Origin: Paludibacter sp.
GTDB taxonomy: Bacteria > Bacteroidota > Bacteroidia > Bacteroidales > Paludibacteraceae
Assembly (NCBI GenBank): GCA_024710005.1
Contig: JANJVQ010000013.1
Location: 1 to 32,495, forward strand
Reading direction: 5' to 3'
Length of the DNA stretch: 32,495 nucleotides
Positions 25,279 to 32,495 of this stretch are shown here, piece by piece. Within the stretch, counting starts at the first letter, position 1. The number at the start of each line of letters is the position of its first letter. The notes beneath the pieces were generated by a model. The model had not been told where the DNA came from, ran no database searches, and worked only from the letters and a program-made list of their open reading frames with translations. The translations under genes were made by a program, and so were the position numbers.

Positions 25279-26724
25279 GAATCAGACAGCCTGAATGTCA
25301 CCTACACCGATTTCAAGAAAATCAAAACCCTTACAGAAGGCAACAAATACTACATTCTCACCTACGGCATCGACGACCAACGCCGCAAATCGGAATACAA
25401 ACTCAACGGGATAACGCAAAAAACAAAATATTACCTCGGCGATTACGAAGAAGAGACCGATAATCTTGGAAATATTAAGAAAATCCACTACCTTAGCGGC
25501 GGTGCTATACTCATCAATACCAACGGTGTAGAGACACTGTATTATGGTTATTCTGACTATCAGGGAAACCTGATTGCTCTTGCCAACGAAGCAGGAGCAG
25601 TGGTAGAACGCTACGCTTATGACCCGTGGGGAAAACGGCGTAATCCGGCCGACTGGAAACAGGACGATACCCGCACCAGCTGGATTATCGACCGTGGCTA
25701 CACGATGCATGAACATCTCTCCCCCTTTGGGGGAGCCGGAGGGGGCTGTATTATTAACATGAATGGGCGGGTGTATGATCCGTTGACGGCGATGTTCTTT
25801 AGTCCTGATCCGTTTGTGCAAGCGCCTGATAGCTGGTTGAATTATAATAGGTATGGATATGCATTTGGGAATCCGCTTGTTTACATTGACCCTGATGGAG
25901 AACTTGCTTGGTTTGTGCCGATTTTAATAGGTGCCGTGATTTTCGGAACAGGCAACCTTGTAGCGCACACAATAAGGGGTGATGTAAACAGTTTCGGTGA
26001 TGGACTGAAATACTTTGGTCAAGGAGCTTTAGCAGGAGCTGCATTTGGTGCAGCTTGGCAGTTTGCACCATTGATACCAATTGTAGGAAAAGGAATACAA
26101 ACAACAATGACAGTTTATGGGATCGCTCAAGGAATAACGGGAGTAGCTGGGATGGTTGGTGGTGCAATCAATGACGGATCGGATGGATTAGGCAGAGCGG
26201 GAAAGTTATTTATGGGTAATTTCTACTTAAATGAAAAAGAACCATGGTTAGGAATTTGGCAAGGATTTACACGACACACATGGGAAATGCCTCAAAGTTG
26301 GTTGGGGCAAACAGTTTCGCAAGTTCTTAATACAAGTGGAATTACTGATAAGGTTGAGTATTGGGGCGGAGCAACTTTCAGCACGACGAGGGATCAGAGT
26401 ATAGCTGTGTCTATTGGGAGTTATATAAATGTTCGGACACAGCGATACACAGATTTTGACAGTTATATTTTAACTGACCAAACTGTTATGCACGAATACG
26501 GACATACGTTTGACAGTCGCATTTGGGGTCCTCTTTATTTATTCGTAATAGGACTACCAAGTCTAATTTCCGCAGATGCCTCTCAACCAATTTATCATAG
26601 TGGAATATGGACTACAACTCACAGACTAAAGTGGTATGAAAGAAGTGCAAGCAGAAAAGCTAAAAAATACTTCAACAAATATGGTGTTATATGGAATGAC
26701 ATCAGAAATCCAACTTATAAATAA
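25279..26724 (+). pseudogene. 5'-truncated Rhs gene with HEYGH metallopeptidase-like tip
   Basis: The frame opens after a TGA (25276-25278) with no start codon and keeps reading for 481 codons. It contains YD-repeat core (LNVTYTDFKKIKTL; YYGYSDYQGNLIALANEAG; YAYDPWGKRR) and the Rhs hyperconserved border MNGRVYDPLTAMFFSPDPF ... YAFGNPLVYIDPDG. After it come a glycine/alanine-rich, partly hydrophobic stretch and a C-terminal domain with HEYGH (26491-26505) and, 45 residues later, WYERSASRKAKKYF, where E could be the third zinc ligand. A GTG at 25600 could still allow a shorter product. This is a displaced Rhs tip; toxin function is likely but not shown. Confidence 0.82.
25719..25747. repeat. 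REP-like palindromic insertion inside the Rhs core
   Basis: CTCCCCCTTTGGGGGAG (a 7-bp stem with TTT loop) is followed by CCGGAGGGGGCT. It is translated in frame as SPFGGAGGG, where other Rhs proteins have a short loop before the INMNGRVYDP border. The G/C-rich element is unlike the surrounding DNA. Confidence 0.65.
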
Positions 26725-26732
26725 TTTAGGTT

Positions 26733-27119
26733 ATGAAAAAGATATTTTTATTTAGCAGTCTATTGTTATTGTTTTCTCAATGTTGCAATGACAATTTATC
26801 GCGAAGTTTTAGCCTCTATAATAATTCAGATAGTCCTATCAGTTATTATATGCCTTGGGAGCATGGGATTTTCTATCCTGACACCATTCTTCCAGAAAAG
26901 AATCCCAGCCCTTATAAATTTAACAAAGAATTCCATTTCAGCTTTGGAGAAGGCAATTTTCACGAAAACAACCTTTTCGCAATATTCCCTACAGATACGA
27001 TGTCAATTTTCTTTTTTGACTCCGACACATTGGCAAAATATGACTGGGAAATTATTAGAGACAAGTATAAAATATTAATACGTTATTGTGTAAGCTCCCC
27101 CAAAAATAGTCAAATTTAA
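26733..27119 (+). CDS. small lipoprotein, possible immunity protein for the Rhs tip
   Basis: The 128-residue product has a lipoprotein signal (MKKIFLFSSLLLLFSQC, Cys17) and then SLYNNSDSPISYYMPW, DTMSIFFFDSDTLAKYDWEIIRDKYKILIRY. I recall a widespread Bacteroidota lipoprotein family with this domain, whose members continue with RYDLSLEDL; here the sequence changes to CVSSPKNSQI and stops, so the C-terminus is probably cut by a rearrangement at about 27090. It starts 8 bases after the Rhs stop, the usual place for an immunity gene. No activity is shown. Confidence 0.7.
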   Translation: MKKIFLFSSLLLLFSQCCNDNLSRSFSLYNNSDSPISYYMPWEHGIFYPDTILPEKNPSPYKFNKEFHFSFGEGNFHENNLFAIFPTDTMSIFFFDSDTLAKYDWEIIRDKYKILIRYCVSSPKNSQI

Positions 27120-27245
27120 AAGTTGACAAAATAGTTGATCACCCCTTTTTTCCAGTCGGTTATTCCAAACCACTATGTCTTAGAAAAACCCAATACTTAG
27201 TATTTGATAAATTGCCCAACTGTCAGATGAAGTCTTAGCTAATAC

Positions 27246-27294
27246 AAAACCATAAAGTTCAGCAATAAACTTTGTGGTTTTATTTTTTTGATTT
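27246..27294 (+). repeat. right copy of 49-bp direct repeat, overlapping the GH9 stop
   Basis: Identical to 23766-23814. The minus-strand GH9 gene ends inside it: its last codons (K-S-K-K-stop, 27280-27294) are repeat sequence. The hairpin can also end transcription from the plus-strand lipoprotein gene. The spacer 27120-27245 contains nothing else recognisable. Confidence 0.95.
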
Positions 27295-29583
27295 GTTCTT
27301 CTTCTGAACATGCTGTTCCGGCTTGGGTTCAGATATCAGATTTGTGGCCGAATACAGGTCTGTAAACTGATAGCCGGCATTCTTTAAACTTCCGATGATG
27401 GTTGAAAGGCTGTTGTATAACTTATCTTTCCTTCCCGGGTTGGTCCCAAAATGAAATTGCAGGATATATCCGTTTAATCCGCTTGATCTTTCTACCTGCA
27501 TGATTCTATCCATAATTTCTTTGGTTGAATAGTAATTTTCTCTCATTTCGGGAAATGTGTAATCGAGATTCGAGTAGGTGCCGGGGGTAGAGCGAACCAG
27601 ATAGATGCCTGCATCTTTACACCATTTGCTGATACTGTCGTTGTATAATTCAAAAGGCGGATTGAAAAAAGGTGCCTGTTGTTTGCTGATTCCCAGTTTT
27701 TTTAACGCAGCATAGTTTTCTTTCAGATCATTCAGAAAGGAAGTTTTACGCATATTTGCAGATGGAATTCCGTTCCAGTCGGCAAGTTGCTCGTAATGGT
27801 TGGTGGCCGGCCCTATATAATGCCCGTCGTCTTTAAGTTTTTTGATTTTTCGTGCATTGCCCGCCTTTCGCATAAAATCTCCTGAGAAAAAGAAGGATGC
27901 TTTAACCTTATGCCTGTTTAGTGTTGATCTGATTTTCTTATAACCATCAGCATACTGATGACCGGTAAAAATGATTGTGACATGTTTGTTGTCAGGATTG
28001 AAACGGTTGATGCCACCCCGGTCATATTGATTTTTGTCAAAGAATTCTTTCTTCTCCCCGTTGGCCTGGCGAAGGGCTAACAAATGCAATAAAGAAGTTG
28101 TAGCATCAATATTCGACTGGTTGGTAACAAAGTCGTTTACATGATCGCGGTATATTGCCCATTCGGTCTGATATCGTTCAAAAGGGCTGTCGTATACCTG
28201 ACCTTCAGTGTCTGTTCCTTTGAGACAAAGATTGCTGATTGCACCGTTTACAAGTGCTCCGGATAGTATTCTGTCGGATTCGATATATGCTTTTGAATGC
28301 GGGTGTTGCGGAGTTAACCCGTTTTCAGGGAGGTCTGTAACCATGGAAATTCCCCAGGGGTTACAGCCGAAAATCCAGTTAAAAAGCGCTTCTTCCATGT
28401 TGACAAAGGTAGTGTCGCCTGTCTGCTTCCTGTATGTAAAACACAGGTTATGCAATGCTGTGATTTTATTGTTTGAATTTTCAGAAAGGCTTATTCCGAT
28501 GTTAAAGGGATTCCCCTGAGCGGTTAACTTTGCCCTGAGTAAGGCAATGTGCATGTTCTGCTGATAGTTCTTCTTAATAAATGGATTTTCAACCTGCATC
28601 AGCAAAAACGGACTCCAGTTCAGATAAGGGTAAAACTGCAGGGGTTTGTCGCAATTTGAAAAAATCCACTGAGGGACAGGTTCGGCAGCGCCAAATTCCA
28701 TGGCATCCTGCAAATATTCATTGCTGTAGTCGATAAAATATAAATGTGTCGCTGCTAACTGCATGTCATCCTTCCAGTTTTCCTCTGTCAGGACGTCTTC
28801 TCTGCTATTCGAAGTTATCGGGTTGACGTTTTGTTTGGCAAACTGATAAATCTCCACTGCTTTTGTGGCATATGCTGTTGAAAGTTCCGGAAAAAAGTTT
28901 TTGAGTACATCAGAAGCGAGTGCAAAAGTTGCAGCCAGTTTGCCGGTAACCACAGGACTTTCTGATTTGTAATTGACCTTTGAAAGCCAATCCAGTCCCC
29001 ATTTGGCCTCGTCTATTATATCAGGAATGCCGTTAGGTTGTTTTTTGCCGTAAAAATCAACCAGATCGCTGAAGACTTCCGGGTGTTGATTGTAAGTGTA
29101 AAGCAACTGATACGTCACAGCTGCATTAACTACTGCGCTTCTGTTTTTATTGGATGCATCGTACCACCAGCCTCCGGATACGTCATCGCCGAAACGTTGT
29201 GAGTGAATATATCCGATCAGCTTGTCAGTAGTATTGATATATAGGTTTTGGTTGATGTATATCGTCGGCGAATAAGTATCTCCCGCTTTGATATAAAAAG
29301 CGCCTTCCTGTTTAAACGAGCTGAAATCAATAATATAATTACTGTTGAACTTATCAAAACTTCCCCATGGTTGAATTGTTTGCAGGGTGGCGCATAGCTC
29401 ATTTGTCAGTGCATCGTGTATGGTGATAACCTGCAATTTAGCGTTTGACTCGCTGAAAAATACAGCCTTTTTTGTTGCTTCAGGAAGGTATCCCAATTGG
29501 TTGATTCTGATTCTGGAACCAGCTCCAAAAAGAGGAGCGATCGTCATAATCAAACATAGAAACAGGTATATTCGTTTTTTCAT
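27280..29583 (-). CDS. GH9-NodB deacetylase fusion with degenerate active sites
   Basis: The 767-residue product (ATG at 29583 chosen for the signal peptide MKKRIYLFLCLIMTIAPLFG; upstream ATGs at 29586 and 29637 are less likely) has an N-terminal immunoglobulin-like domain (about 22-118), a GH9 (alpha/alpha)6 domain (about 125-510) and a C-terminal polysaccharide-deacetylase-like domain (about 532-750). GH9 landmarks are present: SGGWWYDAS, GCNPWG, QHPHS. The catalytic base Asp expected after DA(S)G is absent (D142 is followed by ASNKNRSAVV) and the acid Glu of TNE is Q489. In the deacetylase part the HxxxH zinc site reads ATNHY. It looks like a binding or pseudoenzyme. It is monocistronic, with a good promoter at 29607-29638. 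Confidence 0.85.
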   Translation of the reverse strand: MKKRIYLFLCLIMTIAPLFGAGSRIRINQLGYLPEATKKAVFFSESNAKLQVITIHDALTNELCATLQTIQPWGSFDKFNSNYIIDFSSFKQEGAFYIKAGDTYSPTIYINQNLYINTTDKLIGYIHSQRFGDDVSGGWWYDASNKNRSAVVNAAVTYQLLYTYNQHPEVFSDLVDFYGKKQPNGIPDIIDEAKWGLDWLSKVNYKSESPVVTGKLAATFALASDVLKNFFPELSTAYATKAVEIYQFAKQNVNPITSNSREDVLTEENWKDDMQLAATHLYFIDYSNEYLQDAMEFGAAEPVPQWIFSNCDKPLQFYPYLNWSPFLLMQVENPFIKKNYQQNMHIALLRAKLTAQGNPFNIGISLSENSNNKITALHNLCFTYRKQTGDTTFVNMEEALFNWIFGCNPWGISMVTDLPENGLTPQHPHSKAYIESDRILSGALVNGAISNLCLKGTDTEGQVYDSPFERYQTEWAIYRDHVNDFVTNQSNIDATTSLLHLLALRQANGEKKEFFDKNQYDRGGINRFNPDNKHVTIIFTGHQYADGYKKIRSTLNRHKVKASFFFSGDFMRKAGNARKIKKLKDDGHYIGPATNHYEQLADWNGIPSANMRKTSFLNDLKENYAALKKLGISKQQAPFFNPPFELYNDSISKWCKDAGIYLVRSTPGTYSNLDYTFPEMRENYYSTKEIMDRIMQVERSSGLNGYILQFHFGTNPGRKDKLYNSLSTIIGSLKNAGYQFTDLYSATNLISEPKPEQHVQKKNKSKK

Positions 29584-29606
29584 CATATAAAGCAAGCTAT
29601 TTACGG

Positions 29607-29638
29607 CAAATTTAGATAAATTTCGTATATAAAGCAAA
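29607..29638 (-). promoter_or_regulatory. promoter of the GH9-NodB gene
   Basis: On the minus strand TTTG (29638-29635), a 20-base spacer and TAAATTTG (29614-29607) match the Bacteroidota -33/-7 pattern. The leader is about 17 bases. Confidence 0.75.
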
Positions 29639-29664
29639 TGCTTATAAATTACAAAAAAAAGTAT

Positions 29665-29672
29665 TACTTTTG
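29665..29672 (+). promoter_or_regulatory. -7 box for lysC
   Basis: TACTTTTGC fits TAnnTTTG, 86 bases before the lysC ATG. It is divergent from the GH9 promoter. The leader was checked for a lysine riboswitch pattern; it is far too short and none is visible. Confidence 0.6.
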
Positions 29673-29758
29673 CAGACTGAAAGAATATAAAGTCATTAAT
29701 TTACAATGCTTCGATGTAACGCGAGTTCCATCAGACTTAAAAAATTTAAATTTATCGT

Positions 29759-31072
29759 ATGAAGGTATTAAAATTCGGCGGAACATCCGTAGGTTCTGCT
29801 GCACGAATCAAAGAGGTTGCAAAGTTGATTTGCGATGGGGAACAAAAAATTGTAGTTTTGTCGGCCATGTCGGGTACAACTAACAGTTTGGTTGAGATAG
29901 CTGATTATTTCTACAAGAACAACGCGTCCGGAGCATTGGAACGCATCAACGCGCTGGAACAGAAATATGAAGATGTTGTGGAAGAATTGTATTCGAAAGC
30001 AGCTTCTAAATCCGATGCACTGGAGTTGATAAAACGTCATTTTGATTATTTGCGTACTTTCTCGAAAGCTGTATTCACGATTTTTGAAGAGAAGGCTATT
30101 CTGGCACAGGGAGAATTGATTTCTACCGGCATGTTCCAGATTTACTTAGAAGAACAGGGTGAAAGTTCTGTGTTGCTTCCTGCGCTTGACTATATGAGAA
30201 TAGATAAGAATTCAGAACCGGACACCGCTTACATCGCTGAGAATCTGGCTAAACAGCTGGAGGTTAATCCCGGAAAAACTTATTACATTACCCAGGGTTA
30301 TATTTGTCGCAATTTCTATGGTGAAATAGACAACCTGCAACGTGGTGGCAGCGATTATACAGCCTCTTTGGTGGGCGCTGCAATCAAAGCTGCTGAAATC
30401 CAGATCTGGACTGATATTGACGGAATGCATAACAACGATCCACGTTTTGTGGAAGGAACAAAACCGGTTCCATATTTGAACTTTGAGGAAGCTGCTGAAT
30501 TAGCTTATTTTGGAGCTAAGATCCTACATCCAACCTGTATTCTGCCGGCCAAACTGAATAACATCCCGGTGAGGTTGCTGAATACCATGGATCCGAAAGC
30601 GCCCGGAACTTTAATCTCTTCAAAAAGTAATAAGTCGGCTATACAGGCAGTTGCTGCAAAAGATGGTATCACAGCCATCAAGATTAAATCCGGCAGAATG
30701 CTGCTTGCTTACGGTTTCCTTAGGAAAGTGTTCGAGATTTTTGAATCATACCAGACTCCGATTGATATGGTTACCACCTCTGAAGTAGGAGTTTCTGTTA
30801 CGATTGATAACACGAAGAACCTGAAAGAAATTGTGGATAATCTGAAAAAATTGGGGACTGTCTCTGTTGATGAAAACATGGTAATCATTTGTGTGGTGGG
30901 CGATTTGCAACCAGAGAATGTTGGTTTCCAGTCAAAAGCTGTTCAGGCATTGAAAGATATACCCGTTCGGATGGTTTCATACGGAGGTAGCAATTATAAT
31001 GTGTCATTCCTCATTAATGCTGATGATAAGAAAGCTGCACTGAAAGCTTTGAGTGCTTCTTTGTTTAATTAA
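29759..31072 (+). CDS. lysC: aspartate kinase
   Basis: The 437-residue product opens with MKVLKFGGTSVGS, the kinase signature, has the catalytic domain to about 290 (RGGSDYTASLVGAAIKA, WTDIDGMHNNDPRFV) and two C-terminal ACT regulatory domains (about 300-437). It phosphorylates aspartate, the first step of the aspartate pathway to lysine, threonine and methionine. There is no fused homoserine dehydrogenase. Its placement before lysA suggests it serves the diaminopimelate/lysine branch, probably with feedback control by lysine through the ACT domains. Confidence 0.95.
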   Translation: MKVLKFGGTSVGSAARIKEVAKLICDGEQKIVVLSAMSGTTNSLVEIADYFYKNNASGALERINALEQKYEDVVEELYSKAASKSDALELIKRHFDYLRTFSKAVFTIFEEKAILAQGELISTGMFQIYLEEQGESSVLLPALDYMRIDKNSEPDTAYIAENLAKQLEVNPGKTYYITQGYICRNFYGEIDNLQRGGSDYTASLVGAAIKAAEIQIWTDIDGMHNNDPRFVEGTKPVPYLNFEEAAELAYFGAKILHPTCILPAKLNNIPVRLLNTMDPKAPGTLISSKSNKSAIQAVAAKDGITAIKIKSGRMLLAYGFLRKVFEIFESYQTPIDMVTTSEVGVSVTIDNTKNLKEIVDNLKKLGTVSVDENMVIICVVGDLQPENVGFQSKAVQALKDIPVRMVSYGGSNYNVSFLINADDKKAALKALSASLFN

Positions 31073-31080
31073 CTCTTTTA

Positions 31081-31158
31081 AACCATATAAGTCATATAAG
31101 TAACATATAAGGTTTGAAGAATAAAAGCTTATATGTTACTTATATGACTTATATGGTT
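31081..31158. repeat. perfect 31-bp inverted repeat between lysC and lysA
   Basis: Arms 31081-31111 and 31128-31158 are perfectly complementary over 31 bases with a 16-base loop. The left arm contains CATATAAG three times, the first two at a 9-base period. The sequence resembles the left part of the parA-parB element (ACCACATAAGTCACATGAG). It has no T-run, so it is not a normal terminator, and it sits in the transcript 16 bases before the lysA start. Confidence 0.95.
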
Positions 31159-31174
31159 AATATAAAATATCATT

Positions 31175-32335
31175 ATGATAAAAGCCAAATACCCTGTCAA
31201 TAAATTCAGTGACATACCCACTCCATTCTATTATTATGATTTGGATGTGTTACGTGCATCGCTTGCTGAAATAACAAAACAAGTTGAAGGACAACCTTTT
31301 GTTGTACATTATGCTTTGAAAGCCAATGTAAATAAGGAAGTGTTGAAGACAATCAAAGAGGCTGGTTTTGGTGCTGACTGTGTTAGTGGCGGTGAAGTGC
31401 AGGCTGCGCTGGATGCCGGTATTGTTCCGGCTAAAGTTGTGTTTGCAGGAGTAGGAAAGGCCGATTGGGAGATTAACCTGGGGTTGGACAACGATATCTT
31501 CTGCTTCAATGTAGAGTCGATTCCGGAGCTTGAAGTGATTGATGAACTGGCCCGCGCAAAAGGTAAAACGGCTAAAGTTGCTTTGCGTATCAATCCCAAT
31601 GTGAGCGCCAATACGCATCATTATATTACCACCGGCTTAAATGAAAATAAATTCGGAATTAATCTGACTGAACTGGATAAGGTTACGCAAATTGTCAAAA
31701 ACCTGCAAAATGTAAAATTGATTGGAATTCATTTCCATATTGGTTCGCAGATAACCGATATGTCACCTTTTCAGGATTTATGCGTAAGGATTAATGAATT
31801 GCAGGATCATTTTGAAGCAAACGGGATAAGTCTGGAGAATATCAATGTAGGTGGTGGATTGGGTATTAACTATGAACACCCGAATCACTTTCCGATTCCG
31901 GAATATGAAGCTTATTTCAAAATCTTCCGTGAGCACCTGACTTTACGTTCCGGACAAACCCTGCATTTTGAGTTGGGTAGGTCTATTGTGGCACAATGCG
32001 GAAGTTTGATTTCCAGGGTGCTTTATGTAAAGGAAGGAACTTCAAAGAAGTTTGTAATCCTGGATGCCGGTTTTACCGATTTGATTCGCCCGGCTTTGTA
32101 TCAGGCTTATCACCGTGTTGAGAATCTGTCTTCTGATTTACAGGAGGAAACGTATGATGTGGTGGGGCCTATTTGTGAGTCGTCCGATGTTTTTGTAAAG
32201 GACTACAGGATGAACCAAACCAAACGTGGCGATATCATTGCACTTCGTTCTGCTGGTGCTTATGGTGAAATTATGGCATCACAATATAACCTCCGGAAAT
32301 TACCGAAAGCCTATACTTCGGATGAGTTGAAGTGA
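31175..32335 (+). CDS. lysA: diaminopimelate decarboxylase
   Basis: The 386-residue product is a PLP-dependent alanine-racemase-fold decarboxylase. The PLP lysine should be K49 in HYALKANVN; HIGSQI (about 189-194), the glycine-rich VGGGLGINY loop and GPICESSDVF (with the active-site cysteine) are all present. It converts meso-diaminopimelate to lysine. It lies 102 bases after lysC with a long hairpin between them. Confidence 0.96.
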   Translation: MIKAKYPVNKFSDIPTPFYYYDLDVLRASLAEITKQVEGQPFVVHYALKANVNKEVLKTIKEAGFGADCVSGGEVQAALDAGIVPAKVVFAGVGKADWEINLGLDNDIFCFNVESIPELEVIDELARAKGKTAKVALRINPNVSANTHHYITTGLNENKFGINLTELDKVTQIVKNLQNVKLIGIHFHIGSQITDMSPFQDLCVRINELQDHFEANGISLENINVGGGLGINYEHPNHFPIPEYEAYFKIFREHLTLRSGQTLHFELGRSIVAQCGSLISRVLYVKEGTSKKFVILDAGFTDLIRPALYQAYHRVENLSSDLQEETYDVVGPICESSDVFVKDYRMNQTKRGDIIALRSAGAYGEIMASQYNLRKLPKAYTSDELK

Positions 32336-32360
32336 ATAAGTAGCATTAAAGCATAAAAAA

Positions 32361-32495
32361 GAGGCTGTCTCAAAATAAAAATGAGTCAGCCTCTTTTTTG
32401 TGTCCGATATTTTGGTTATTTGGATAAAAGTTATTATCTTTATATCCTTGATATACAATTAAATATATGCGATTTAAAGAATATAATCAGAACAA
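32361..32495 (+). mobile_element. left end of IS1182-like element with start of transposase
   Basis: GAGGCTGTCTCA (32361-32372) and TGAGTCAGCCTC (32382-32393) form a 12-bp hairpin with one mismatch, followed by six T residues; many Bacteroidota IS ends begin GAGGCTGTCTCAAAA. At 32467 an ATG opens MRFKEYNQN up to the window end, resembling the start of IS1182-family transposases (..KxYNQxQ..). The hairpin also serves as a terminator for lysA and shields the transposase. The call depends on remembered similarity. Confidence 0.65.

Noticed and set aside
25282-25821. 179-codon minus-strand frame opposite the Rhs gene
   Set aside because: It lies wholly opposite the YD-repeat coding frame and has no recognisable features; it is a shadow.
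29600-29758. Lysine riboswitch before lysC
   Set aside because: The leader is only about 80 bases with no conserved fold visible; a lysine riboswitch needs roughly twice that length.
31081-31158. Ordinary intrinsic terminator after lysC
   Set aside because: There is no T-run after the stem and the stem is far longer than usual; it lies before a co-oriented pathway partner.

Overview
The window looks like chromosomal DNA of a member of the Bacteroidota, most likely the order Bacteroidales. The signs are a complete porP-gldK-gldL-gldM-gldN (PorP-KLMN) core of the type IX secretion system, a PorT-like outer-membrane barrel, SusD-era style lipoproteins and GH27/GH9 glycosidase genes, very AT-rich spacers, little Shine-Dalgarno sequence, and repeated promoter -7 boxes of the Bacteroidota type TAnnTTTG. 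No species can be named from what is visible.

Layout. 2-124 is the 3' tail of an IS1595-type transposase cut by the window edge, followed by a secreted GH27 alpha-galactosidase (175-1401, +). From 11398 down to 1408 a long minus-strand series runs coaD, S41 peptidase, SAM methyltransferase, PduO-type cobalamin adenosyltransferase, DUF2795 protein, porP, gldK, gldL, gldM, gldN. From 11597 the plus strand carries a PorT-like barrel, then parA, parB, a DUF5683 membrane protein, a LysM lytic transglycosylase, a MerR regulator, an alkaline phosphatase, a lipoprotein and a PQQ-propeller-like protein (to 19818). On the minus strand follow a membrane-anchored AraC regulator, purA, a Fur-family regulator and an AlkD-like protein; then tRNA-His (+).

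Between tRNA-His and a minus-strand GH9-deacetylase fusion (27280-29583) lies a 3.4 kb accessory island bounded by two identical 49-bp repeats. It holds a core remnant of an Rhs/YD-repeat gene, two unknown exported proteins, a 5'-truncated Rhs gene with an HEYGH metallopeptidase-like tip, and a small lipoprotein that may be its immunity partner. Beyond the GH9 gene are divergent lysC and lysA (diaminopimelate/lysine and peptidoglycan precursor supply), and the window ends in the left end of an IS1182-like element.

The most unusual things are: (i) a set of intergenic elements built on 7-bp or 9-bp periods, often folded into inverted repeats, lying between co-oriented genes at 2389-2433, 8371-8454, 13403-13511 and 31081-31158; (ii) the GH9-NodB fusion in which the expected catalytic acid, catalytic base and zinc-binding histidines all appear to be replaced; (iii) the Rhs island with its repeat boundaries, duplicated core piece and an in-frame palindromic insertion; (iv) an inverted repeat containing the start codon of the AraC gene next to a TTGA tetranucleotide tract. 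All functional statements are from reading the sequence and remembered family knowledge; no searches were run.
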